Positions 1 to 6,206 of a stretch of 36,690 nt of DNA are shown here, piece after piece. A program made the translations under genes and the position numbers. The notes below the pieces were generated by a model. That model saw nothing but the letters and a program-made list of their open reading frames with translations, did not search any database and was not told the origin of the DNA. The stretch is from assembly GCA_016868955.1 (NCBI GenBank), contig VGFF01000002.1:1-36690 (forward strand), written 5' to 3'. The stretch comes from Armatimonadota bacterium (lineage in GTDB: Bacteria > Sysuimicrobiota > Sysuimicrobiia > Sysuimicrobiales > VGFF01). Numbering within the stretch: the first letter of the stretch is position 1; every line of letters begins with the position of its first letter.

Positions 1-365
1 AGCGCCACCGTGTCGCCGCCGGCCGCAACGGCGGGCCCGATCCCGTCGCCGCGCCGGAGCACCAGCGTCAGCGGTCCGGGCCAAAATCGCGCCGCGAGGC
101 GCGACGCGAGCGGCGGCCATTCCGCGGCCAGCGCCTGGGCGGCGGAAGGCGACGCGACGTGGACGATGAGGGGATTCTGCGACGGGCGGCCTTTGACGGA
201 AAAGACCCGCGCGACGGCCGCTGAATCGCGCGCGCTCGCCCCCAGGCCGTAAACCGTTTCGGTCGGGAAGGCCACCAGCCCTCCGGTCTTCAGGATCTCG
301 GCGGCCTCGGCGAGCACGTCCGCGGCGGGGTCTCGCGCGTCGATCGCGCGAACGCGCGTACGCAC
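1..365 (-). CDS. tsaC: Sua5/YrdC/TsaC threonylcarbamoyl-AMP synthase, C-terminus cut by window edge
   Basis: This enzyme makes threonylcarbamoyl-AMP from threonine, bicarbonate and ATP, the first step of the t6A37 modification of ANN-decoding tRNAs. The visible 121 residues hold the classic YrdC-domain signature GGLVAFPTETVYGLGA near residues 29-44. They also hold the KGRPSQNPLIVHV substrate-binding stretch and the FWPGPLTLVL segment. I place the start at the GTG at 365, four bases after the tyrS stop. Only a weak Shine-Dalgarno (AGG) lies upstream, so translation may be coupled to tyrS. The 3' end runs off the window, so I cannot tell a short TsaC form from a long Sua5 form with an extra C-terminal domain. 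The family call is very secure; the exact start is moderately secure. Confidence 0.93.
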   Translation of the reverse strand, partial: MRTRVRAIDARDPAADVLAEAAEILKTGGLVAFPTETVYGLGASARDSAAVARVFSVKGRPSQNPLIVHVASPSAAQALAAEWPPLASRLAARFWPGPLTLVLRRGDGIGPAVAAGGDTVA

Positions 366-369
366 GCGC

Positions 370-1590
370 CTAGACGAGCCGCACGCGCGCGAACCGCCGC
401 TTTCCGACCTTGAGGACCATGCCGTCGCGCACCACCGCGCGCGCGTCGGAATGGGGGATCCGCTCGCCGTCGATCGAGACGCCGCCCTGGGCGATCAGAC
501 GGCGGGCTTCGTTGTTGGACTCGGCCATGCCGGTCAAGACGAGCAGGCGGATGAGGCTGATCGACCCTTCCTCCAGCTCGTGGGGATGAACGACCGCGTC
601 CGCAATCTCCTCCGGCGCGTCCTTGTGCGCGAATACGCGGTCGAATGCGGCTTCGGCCTCCATCGCGGCGTCGTGCCCGTGCCAGACCCCGACGATCTCG
701 CGCGCCAGGCGACGCTTCACGTCGCGCGGGTGGCGGCCCCCTTGCGCGAGCCCCATGACGATCTCGCGAACCTCGGCGAGCGGCACCTCCGTGCACAACA
801 CGAAGTAGCTCTCCATGGCTGCGTCAGGGACGGACATGACCTTACCGTACACCTCCGCCGGCGCCTCGCGGATACCGATATAGTTGCCGAGGGACTTGCT
901 CATCTTCTCGACGCCGTCAGTGCCAGGCAGCAGCGGCGTGAGCAAAACGACCTGCGCCGGCTGGCCGAACTCCCGCTGCAGATCACGCCCCATGAGGTTG
1001 TTGAACTTCTGGTCGGTGCCGCCCAGCTCGACGTCCGCTTCCAGCGCCACCGAGTCGTAGGCTTGGCACAAGGGGTAGAGCAACTCGTGCAGTCCGATTG
1101 GCACGCCGTCGCGCAGGCGGTTCGTGAAGTCGTCGCGCTCGAGGATGCGGGCCACGGTCAGCTTGCTCGCGAGCCGGATCACGTCCGCGAAGCTCGTCGG
1201 GCCGAGCCACTCGCTGTTGAAGCGCACGATCGTCCGGTCGGGATCGAGCACGAGGCCGTATTGGTCACGATACGTCGCGGCGTTGCGCTCGATGGCCTCG
1301 CGCGACAACATCGGGCGCGTCGCTTTCTTGCCGGACGGATCGCCGATCATCGCCGTGAAGTCTCCGATGACGATGATCGCCTGATGACCGAGGTCCTGGA
1401 ACTGGCGAAGTTTTCGCAGCACGACCGCGAACCCCAGATGAATGTCGGGTGCCGTCGGATCGAGGCCGAGCTTCACGCGGAGCGGCCGCCCCTCGCGCAA
1501 CTTCGCGAGCAGCTCCTCCTCGTGCAGGATCTCGACGGCGCCGCGGCGCAGGATCTCAAGCTGTTCTTCCGGGCTGAGCCGCGCGGGCAT
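370..1590 (-). CDS. tyrS: Tyrosyl-tRNA synthetase
   Basis: This class I aminoacyl-tRNA synthetase charges tRNA-Tyr in the cytoplasm. The 406-residue product has the HIGH-type motif as HLGF at residues 51-54, a KMSKS motif at 229-233 followed by LGN, and a C-terminal S4 RNA-binding domain from about residue 345. Length and motif style match the TyrZ-like branch of bacterial TyrRS. The open frame continues far upstream, but the ATG at 1588-1590 is preceded by a strong AAGGAGG ribosome binding site (1601-1607). The product starts MPARLSPEEQ, as expected for the family. It lies 59 bases downstream of queT. No T-box motif is visible in that gap, unlike the pheS leader further along. Confidence 0.97.
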   Translation of the reverse strand: MPARLSPEEQLEILRRGAVEILHEEELLAKLREGRPLRVKLGLDPTAPDIHLGFAVVLRKLRQFQDLGHQAIIVIGDFTAMIGDPSGKKATRPMLSREAIERNAATYRDQYGLVLDPDRTIVRFNSEWLGPTSFADVIRLASKLTVARILERDDFTNRLRDGVPIGLHELLYPLCQAYDSVALEADVELGGTDQKFNNLMGRDLQREFGQPAQVVLLTPLLPGTDGVEKMSKSLGNYIGIREAPAEVYGKVMSVPDAAMESYFVLCTEVPLAEVREIVMGLAQGGRHPRDVKRRLAREIVGVWHGHDAAMEAEAAFDRVFAHKDAPEEIADAVVHPHELEEGSISLIRLLVLTGMAESNNEARRLIAQGGVSIDGERIPHSDARAVVRDGMVLKVGKRRFARVRLV

Positions 1591-1649
1591 GAGCGCGTTT
1601 CCTCCTTGAATTAGGGGCGACGACCTCGATCGGAACGTCAGTCGGTGGG

Positions 1650-2144
1650 CTACGTTCGGCGCGCCGGCAGGCCGAGGGCAGCGGCGCGGGCCTGCAGGGC
1701 CAGCAACAACGGATAGCCGATGCCGTAGCACGCGACCAGCTGCCCCGCGAACACCCAAGCGATCGTCCAGCCGACGTGGATCTGCGTCAAGAACTGAAGG
1801 TAAACCGGCACGACAATGGCGTTGACGAGGACGGGAGGAAACGGCGCGAGCACCGGCCGTCGCACGCGCGCCGTCCACATTGCCGCGACCAGGCTCGAGG
1901 CCGTGCCGAAGACGAAGTCCGGCCACCCGAACGGGCTGCCGAGCCAATTCGCCAGGGCCACGCCGACCGAGATCCCGAGGATGCCGGCCCCCGGATCCAA
2001 GAACGGCAGGACGGTCAATGCCTCGGCAACGCGCACCTGAACCTCGCGAAAGCTCAGCTCTCGGATGCCCGGCGTTAACGTGATCGCCACGTAGGCGGCA
2101 GCGATCGCGCCCGCGCGCACCATCGTCCGGGTGTCGAGACGCAT
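1650..2144 (-). CDS. queT: QueT-family queuosine-precursor ECF transporter substrate-binding (S) component
   Basis: The 164-residue membrane protein matches the QueT family, the S component of an energy-coupling-factor importer for queuosine precursors such as preQ1 and preQ0. Diagnostic segments are REVQVRVAEALTVLPFLDP near residues 33-51 and a following glycine-rich GILGISVGVALANWLGSPFG region, with several further hydrophobic helices. The ATG at 2142-2144 has a GAGGAG ribosome binding site eight bases upstream, so the longer open frame upstream is not used. The ECF ATPases and T component are not in this window and are often encoded elsewhere and shared. I saw no preQ1 riboswitch consensus in the 67-base gap upstream. 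The substrate is inferred from the family. Confidence 0.85.
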   Translation of the reverse strand: MRLDTRTMVRAGAIAAAYVAITLTPGIRELSFREVQVRVAEALTVLPFLDPGAGILGISVGVALANWLGSPFGWPDFVFGTASSLVAAMWTARVRRPVLAPFPPVLVNAIVVPVYLQFLTQIHVGWTIAWVFAGQLVACYGIGYPLLLALQARAAALGLPARRT

Positions 2145-2211
2145 GTCGCTCCTCAGGATACCCGCCCGAACCGCGCCAGACAACGCGCGCGGCGGACGTT
2201 CCCGGAGGTCG

Positions 2212-3150
2212 TCAGCGGCGCAGCACACTCCGCAGCACGAACAGCGCGTTCGCCGGCCGTTCCGCGAGCCGGCGAACGAAGTACTGATACCAATGCGTGC
2301 CGTAGGGCACGTAGACGACAATCGGTTCGCCGGCGGCGAGCAAGCGCTCGGCGAGCCCGACGCGGATCCCGTACAGCATCTCGAACTTCAGTCGATCGCG
2401 CGGAATCGTGTGTGCCCGGGCGTACGCGCGCGCGTCCTCGATGATCCGTCCGTCGTGCGTCGCCGCCGCCGCCGTGCCGCCGCGCTCGAGGTGCGTGAAC
2501 AGCAGATCGCGGAAGTTGCGGTCCACGTCGGACTTGTTCGGAAACGCGACGTCTGGCGGCTCGCGATAGGCGCCCTTGACGAAGCGGATGTCCGGGCGCA
2601 GCGGGGCCAGGCGCTCGAGGTCGTCGCGTGAGCGATACAGATACGCCTGCAACACGATCCCGACGTTGCCGTGGTCGGCGCGAACGCGCTCGAAGAGCCG
2701 AAGCGTCGCCTCGACCGACGGCGCGTGCTCCATCTCGACGCGCACGGACAACCCTGCGGCGCGGGCGGCGATGAGCACGCGCTCGAGGTTCCGCACGGCG
2801 TGATCAAAGGAAAGATCCGACCCGATCTGCGAGGGCTTCACCGAAAGATACCCGCGCAGGCCGCGTTGGGCGAACGCGTCCGCGGCCGCAACGTACTCGT
2901 CGGCGGCCGCGTCGGCAAGCATCGGCTCGGTCACGCTTTCGCCGACGTACTGAACGCTCGTCCGAAAGCCTCTTCGCTCCAGGCGCGCGACGACTGAGAT
3001 CGCGTCCGCGAGGGCCTCGCCGGCGACGAACCGGCGCGCGCCGAAGCGCCCGCCGTGGCGGCGGACGAGGTTCGATACCAACGGGTTCGCGAACGCTTGG
3101 AAGACCGCGGCGCGGGTCACCTCGGACACGCGATCCGTCACCGTGCTCAC
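2212..3150 (-). CDS. Proline dehydrogenase (PRODH, monofunctional)
   Basis: A 312-residue FAD enzyme that oxidises L-proline to 1-pyrroline-5-carboxylate. Family segments are clearly readable: KPSQIGSDLS in the barrel, RVEMEHAPSVEATL, VLQAYLYRS, the substrate and flavin region RFVKGAYREP, ATHDGRIIEDA, FEMLYGIR, and the C-terminal YVPYGTHWYQYFVRRLAERPAN with its paired arginines. The length fits the short bacterial and archaeal monofunctional type, without a P5C dehydrogenase domain. The GTG start at 3150 overlaps the stop of the aconitase X small subunit by four bases (GTGA), implying translational coupling. Its place directly after aconitase X suggests it takes proline made from hydroxyproline. 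The open frame upstream of this GTG belongs to that overlapping gene. Confidence 0.93.
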   Translation of the reverse strand: MSTVTDRVSEVTRAAVFQAFANPLVSNLVRRHGGRFGARRFVAGEALADAISVVARLERRGFRTSVQYVGESVTEPMLADAAADEYVAAADAFAQRGLRGYLSVKPSQIGSDLSFDHAVRNLERVLIAARAAGLSVRVEMEHAPSVEATLRLFERVRADHGNVGIVLQAYLYRSRDDLERLAPLRPDIRFVKGAYREPPDVAFPNKSDVDRNFRDLLFTHLERGGTAAAATHDGRIIEDARAYARAHTIPRDRLKFEMLYGIRVGLAERLLAAGEPIVVYVPYGTHWYQYFVRRLAERPANALFVLRSVLRR

Positions 3151-3566
3151 GGGCTCGCGGCTTCGACGAGGTGAACGTCGCCTTCCGGCCCGACGCGCAG
3201 CCGATCCCCGGAACGAACGGTCGCGACGGCCTCGGGGACGATCACGACGGGGATCGTCTGCCCGTCCAGCTCGTCGGCGACGATCGCGCCGAGCGCGAGC
3301 ATCTCGTCGGCGGCAGCGAGCAGGATCGCGGCCGGCCCTGTGCGCAGGCGGATGCACTCGAGCAGCACGCTGGACGATGAGGAGGACCCGCGGCCGCGCG
3401 GCATCACGAGGACGCGGCCGGTGACATGCTCGCCGCACAACGGGTGATGCGAGTCGATGACCTCGCCGGTGAGCGGCTCGACGCCGCCCCAGAAGCTGAG
3501 CGGGATCGACGTGACGAGCGCGATGCCCTCCGCCGCCCCGCCGACGAGCACTTCACCGCGCCACAA
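3147..3566 (-). CDS. Aconitase X small (swivel) subunit, DUF126
   Basis: The 139-residue product is the swivel domain of aconitase X, encoded separately from the catalytic subunit. Diagnostic segments are GAAEGIALVTSIPLSFWGG near residues 10-28, GEVIDSHHPLCGEHVTGRVL, and the serine-rich RGSSSSSSVLLECIR loop, typical of the phosphate/carboxylate-binding swivel. The probable start is the TTG at 3566, because a GGAGGAGGA ribosome binding site lies about five bases upstream and the product then begins MWRGEVLVGG as in relatives. A GTG at 3551 is a shorter alternative. It overlaps the catalytic subunit gene by 14 bases and proline dehydrogenase by four. In bacteria the two-subunit type II enzyme is known as cis-3-hydroxy-L-proline dehydratase. 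Confidence 0.92.
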   Translation of the reverse strand: MWRGEVLVGGAAEGIALVTSIPLSFWGGVEPLTGEVIDSHHPLCGEHVTGRVLVMPRGRGSSSSSSVLLECIRLRTGPAAILLAAADEMLALGAIVADELDGQTIPVVIVPEAVATVRSGDRLRVGPEGDVHLVEAASP

Positions 3567-4824
3567 GCCAGCCGTCCTCCTCCCGCACGACGCGGGCGGC
3601 GCGCGCGGAACGCACGCAATCGGCCAAGCTGCCCAGCGCGACGCGGCATCCGACCTTGCCGGGACCGTAATGCGCGAACTTCGCGGAGTTCGTCATCATG
3701 AGGCGGTACGGGCCGCGCGGCCCCGGAGTATTCACGACGCAGGTATCGGTGAGGATGCGGCCGCCTGCCCGTTCGACGGCGTCGGCAAGGCCTTCGGTCC
3801 GCGCGAGCTCGTAGGTCGCGCGTCCCGTGCAGACGACGAAGTCGACGGCAGCATCGACGCGGACGCCGTCCAGCAACGGTTTCAGCCGGCGAAACTCCGC
3901 CAGCGAGAAGTGGGGGCTGCCCAGCGCGACGAGATCGACGGGCTCCTCGGCGTCTTCGCGCGACAGCTCGCGATGCGCGTCGCGCAGATCGTCGAGCGTG
4001 ACGTCGACGACACGCGACGGTCGCCGAACGCCGAACGCCGCGGAAAGAGTCGGTGCCTCCGGCGTGATCCCCACGGCGTGGAACAAGCCGACCGCGCCCG
4101 AGGAAGCCGCCGCCGCGCCGAGCGCCTTGAGGTCGTCCTCCGAGGCGGTCGGCGGCAAGCCGTCGATCACCGGAACGCGTTCCTGGCAAACCATGCCGAA
4201 GAAGTAGCCGAGCAACGGGTAGAAGCGCTCGTCCTCCCGCACCGCCGCCGGCAGCTCGTCGACGCGGAACAACCACTCGCCGCGGCGGTTCTCCTCGAGG
4301 TGCAGACCGGCCGCCGGCACGCGGCCCGTGATCGCGGCGCAGATGTCGAGAAAGTCGCCGTAGCGGTTCGTCCGCGCGCCGAGCACGGAGTTCGCGAACA
4401 CGATCGCGTTCGATTCGCCCCAAGCGATCTGGGCGCCGAACGCGGGGCGCTCGGTGTCTTGATACGGCGCGCACGTCCAGGTGGGGCGGCACCCCATGCG
4501 GAGGTAGGCGTCGGCGAGCGAGCGCGCCTTGCGCGCGAACGCCGCCGGGACGCCGGCGGCGCGCCATCGCAGGAAGTCCAACGATCCGATGTTCAGCGTG
4601 GCCGGAACGGCGACACGACCGCCGGAGGAAGCCAGCCGCTCCGCGAACTCCAGTCCGCCGTCCCCATGGTAGAGACAGCCGTCGATATGCGCGCCCGTGA
4701 TGTCGAGCATCGCCAGCGCCCGCCAGACGTAGGCCATGCGCAGCACGATGCGCATCGCCATCGCGGCCGCCGGGCCGCGTTCGCCCCCCAGCAGCGATCG
4801 GTCGACGTCCGTCAGCCGCAACAT
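3553..4824 (-). CDS. Aconitase X catalytic subunit (DUF521), probable cis-3-hydroxy-L-proline dehydratase
   Basis: The 423-residue iron-sulfur dehydratase subunit carries the hallmark blocks AHIDGCLYHGDGGLEFAE, VPATLNIGSLD, CRPTWTCAPYQ, WGESNAIVFANSVLGARTNR and GLHLEENRRG. Near the C-terminus are ILTDTCVVNTPG and MTNSAKFAHYGPG. Conserved cysteines in the TCAPY and DTC blocks and near the end are candidate cluster ligands. Type II enzymes dehydrate cis-3-hydroxy-L-proline to 1-pyrroline-2-carboxylate; archaeal-type relatives dehydrate phosphomevalonate. The neighbouring proline dehydrogenase favours the first. No mevalonate gene is visible nearby, and no pyrroline-2-carboxylate reductase is in the window. 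The ATG at 4824 has a TAGGAGT ribosome binding site and lies eight bases after the upstream hydrolase stop. Family is secure; substrate is inference. Confidence 0.9.
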   Translation of the reverse strand: MLRLTDVDRSLLGGERGPAAAMAMRIVLRMAYVWRALAMLDITGAHIDGCLYHGDGGLEFAERLASSGGRVAVPATLNIGSLDFLRWRAAGVPAAFARKARSLADAYLRMGCRPTWTCAPYQDTERPAFGAQIAWGESNAIVFANSVLGARTNRYGDFLDICAAITGRVPAAGLHLEENRRGEWLFRVDELPAAVREDERFYPLLGYFFGMVCQERVPVIDGLPPTASEDDLKALGAAAASSGAVGLFHAVGITPEAPTLSAAFGVRRPSRVVDVTLDDLRDAHRELSREDAEEPVDLVALGSPHFSLAEFRRLKPLLDGVRVDAAVDFVVCTGRATYELARTEGLADAVERAGGRILTDTCVVNTPGPRGPYRLMMTNSAKFAHYGPGKVGCRVALGSLADCVRSARAARVVREEDGWLVAR

Positions 4825-4831
4825 CGGACTC

Positions 4832-5722
4832 CTATGGTCGGAACGTCACCACGGGATTGCGCAGCACGCCGATTCCCTCGACCTCGCACTCCACGACGTC
4901 GCCCGGCTGGATCGGCCCGACGCCTTCGGGCGTACCGGTGGCGATGAGATCGCCGGGCTCCAGCGACATGTACTTCGTGATGTGCTCGATCGCCTTCGGA
5001 ATCGACAGGATCATCATCGCCGTCGTGGAGTCTTGGCGCGGCTCCACGGTTCCGTCTGGCTTGCGGATGCGCAACGCCAGGCGCGTGTTCTCGGGGTTCG
5101 GGAAGGACGCCCTCGTGACGACGACGGGCCCGATCGGGCAGAACGTGTCGAACGCCTTGGCGCGGTCGAACGGCTGGCCGCGCTTGCGATCGATCGCTTG
5201 CAGGTCGCGCGACGAGATGTCGTTGAGGATCGTGTAGCCGCCGATCAATTCGTAGGCGCGATCCGCCGGCACGCGCACGCCGTGCTTGGCGATCAACAGC
5301 GCGATCTCGACCTCATGGTGGATGTTGTGCGCGACGTCGACCGACGGCAGGACGATGTCCTCGTCCGGCCCGACGATCGACGTCGGCGGCTTGAAGAAGA
5401 TCGCCGGTTCCTCGCCGCCGGGCCCGCCCATCTCCTTGGCATGCTCATCGTAGTTGCGACCGAGCGCGACGATCTTGCCAGGGCGGTGAATCGGGGCGAG
5501 CAGCGTGACCTCGGACAGCGGGATGAGCGTTCCTTCCGAAGCTTTGAAGTCGGCGGCCGAGTAGGACTCCAATCGCGTCACGAGGTCCTGCATCCGCTGC
5601 AGGTGATCCGGTTGTCGGACGAGATCGGTAATCGTGCGCAGACCGTCGAGCAGGAGCGCGTGGTCCCGCACGACAACGGCCACCGATTCGGCGCTCCGAT
5701 ACCGTACGCGAGCTAATTTCAT
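4832..5722 (-). CDS. Fumarylacetoacetate hydrolase (FAH) family protein
   Basis: The 296-residue protein has an N-terminal cap region and a C-terminal FAH catalytic domain from about residue 75 (GKIVALGRNYDEHAKEMG). Metal-binding acidic residues are in HHEVEIALLI and the following NDISSRDLQ segment. The end carries MSLEPGDLIATGTPEGVGP, typical of the family. Members cleave or decarboxylate C-C bonds of acylpyruvates and 2-keto-4-pentenoate-like acids, or tautomerise oxaloacetate; sequence alone does not fix the substrate here. It starts at the ATG at 5722, overlapping the YkvA gene stop by four bases (ATGA), and runs directly into aconitase X. It may act on an open-chain keto acid in the same pathway, but that is speculation. 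Confidence 0.9.
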   Translation of the reverse strand: MKLARVRYRSAESVAVVVRDHALLLDGLRTITDLVRQPDHLQRMQDLVTRLESYSAADFKASEGTLIPLSEVTLLAPIHRPGKIVALGRNYDEHAKEMGGPGGEEPAIFFKPPTSIVGPDEDIVLPSVDVAHNIHHEVEIALLIAKHGVRVPADRAYELIGGYTILNDISSRDLQAIDRKRGQPFDRAKAFDTFCPIGPVVVTRASFPNPENTRLALRIRKPDGTVEPRQDSTTAMMILSIPKAIEHITKYMSLEPGDLIATGTPEGVGPIQPGDVVECEVEGIGVLRNPVVTFRP

Positions 5723-6096
5723 TGCTCAGCCTCCACGTGATTGGGGTCAGAACCCGGCAAGCCGCTAGCGGGACCCAGGATTCTCTTCGCGAGTCGCGCG
5801 CCCACGGACGCGAGACTCCACCGCGCCGCCGTCAACAGCATGCCGGTCAGCAACGCCGTCGCCGCCAGCACGCGGTTTCCATGTTCTTCGACCTGTTCGC
5901 TCCCGAGACCCGCAGCCGCCAGGTGCTCGTCTCCGATTTCCGCCGGGACACGCCGCAGCACCGTCCGAACGACCCACAGGGCGACGTTCAGATCGTCGAG
6001 CTGCCCGAGGACCGGAACGAGACCGGGAATGAGGTCGAGCGGGCACGCAAGGTAGGCCGCACCGCCGAGGAGCACCGCTTTCTCGGCGCGGCCCAA
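5719..6096 (-). CDS. DUF1232/YkvA-family membrane protein, N-terminus interrupted by in-frame TGA
   Basis: The readable 125 residues contain the DUF1232 signature AYLACPLDLIPGLVPVLGQLDDLNV and two hydrophobic segments near residues 8-30 and 75-95. The family consists of small membrane proteins of unknown function. The first start available in this frame is the TTG at 6096, in GLGRAEKAV. Upstream in the same frame, bases 6180-6109 encode what looks like the conserved YkvA N-terminus, LPAYGRLCWRLL-stop-DPR. A TGA at 6108-6106 stands where relatives usually have an ordinary residue. A second TGA at 6183-6181 separates this from a GTG at 6207 that overlaps the mutS2 stop. The gene is either a recent nonsense mutant, an assembly error, or initiated internally. 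It overlaps the downstream FAH gene by four bases. Confidence 0.75.
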   Translation of the reverse strand: MGRAEKAVLLGGAAYLACPLDLIPGLVPVLGQLDDLNVALWVVRTVLRRVPAEIGDEHLAAAGLGSEQVEEHGNRVLAATALLTGMLLTAARWSLASVGARLAKRILGPASGLPGSDPNHVEAEQ

Positions 6097-6206
6097 CCGG
6101 GGATCTCACAGCAACCGCCAGCATAGCCTGCCGTACGCCGGCAATCGGGACAAGACGGGCAGCAGATCGGCGCGGCCAACTCACTTCGCGAGCGAGGTAA
6201 CGCTCA

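Noticed and set aside
451..1614. Long plus-strand open frame opposite tyrS (387 codons)
   Set aside because: It is the antisense shadow of tyrS in GC-rich DNA: no ribosome binding site or domain pattern, while tyrS on the other strand has full synthetase motifs.
1591..1649. T-box or riboswitch upstream of tyrS
   Set aside because: The gap is only 59 bases and lacks the T-box core; tyrS seems co-transcribed with queT.
2145..2211. preQ1 riboswitch upstream of queT
   Set aside because: No conserved preQ1-I or preQ1-II core or A-rich tail in the 67-base gap; sequence is uniformly GC-rich.
3404..4567. Minus-strand frame with Arg/Ala-rich product overlapping aconitase X
   Set aside because: An alternate frame of the aconitase X gene; low complexity and no motif.
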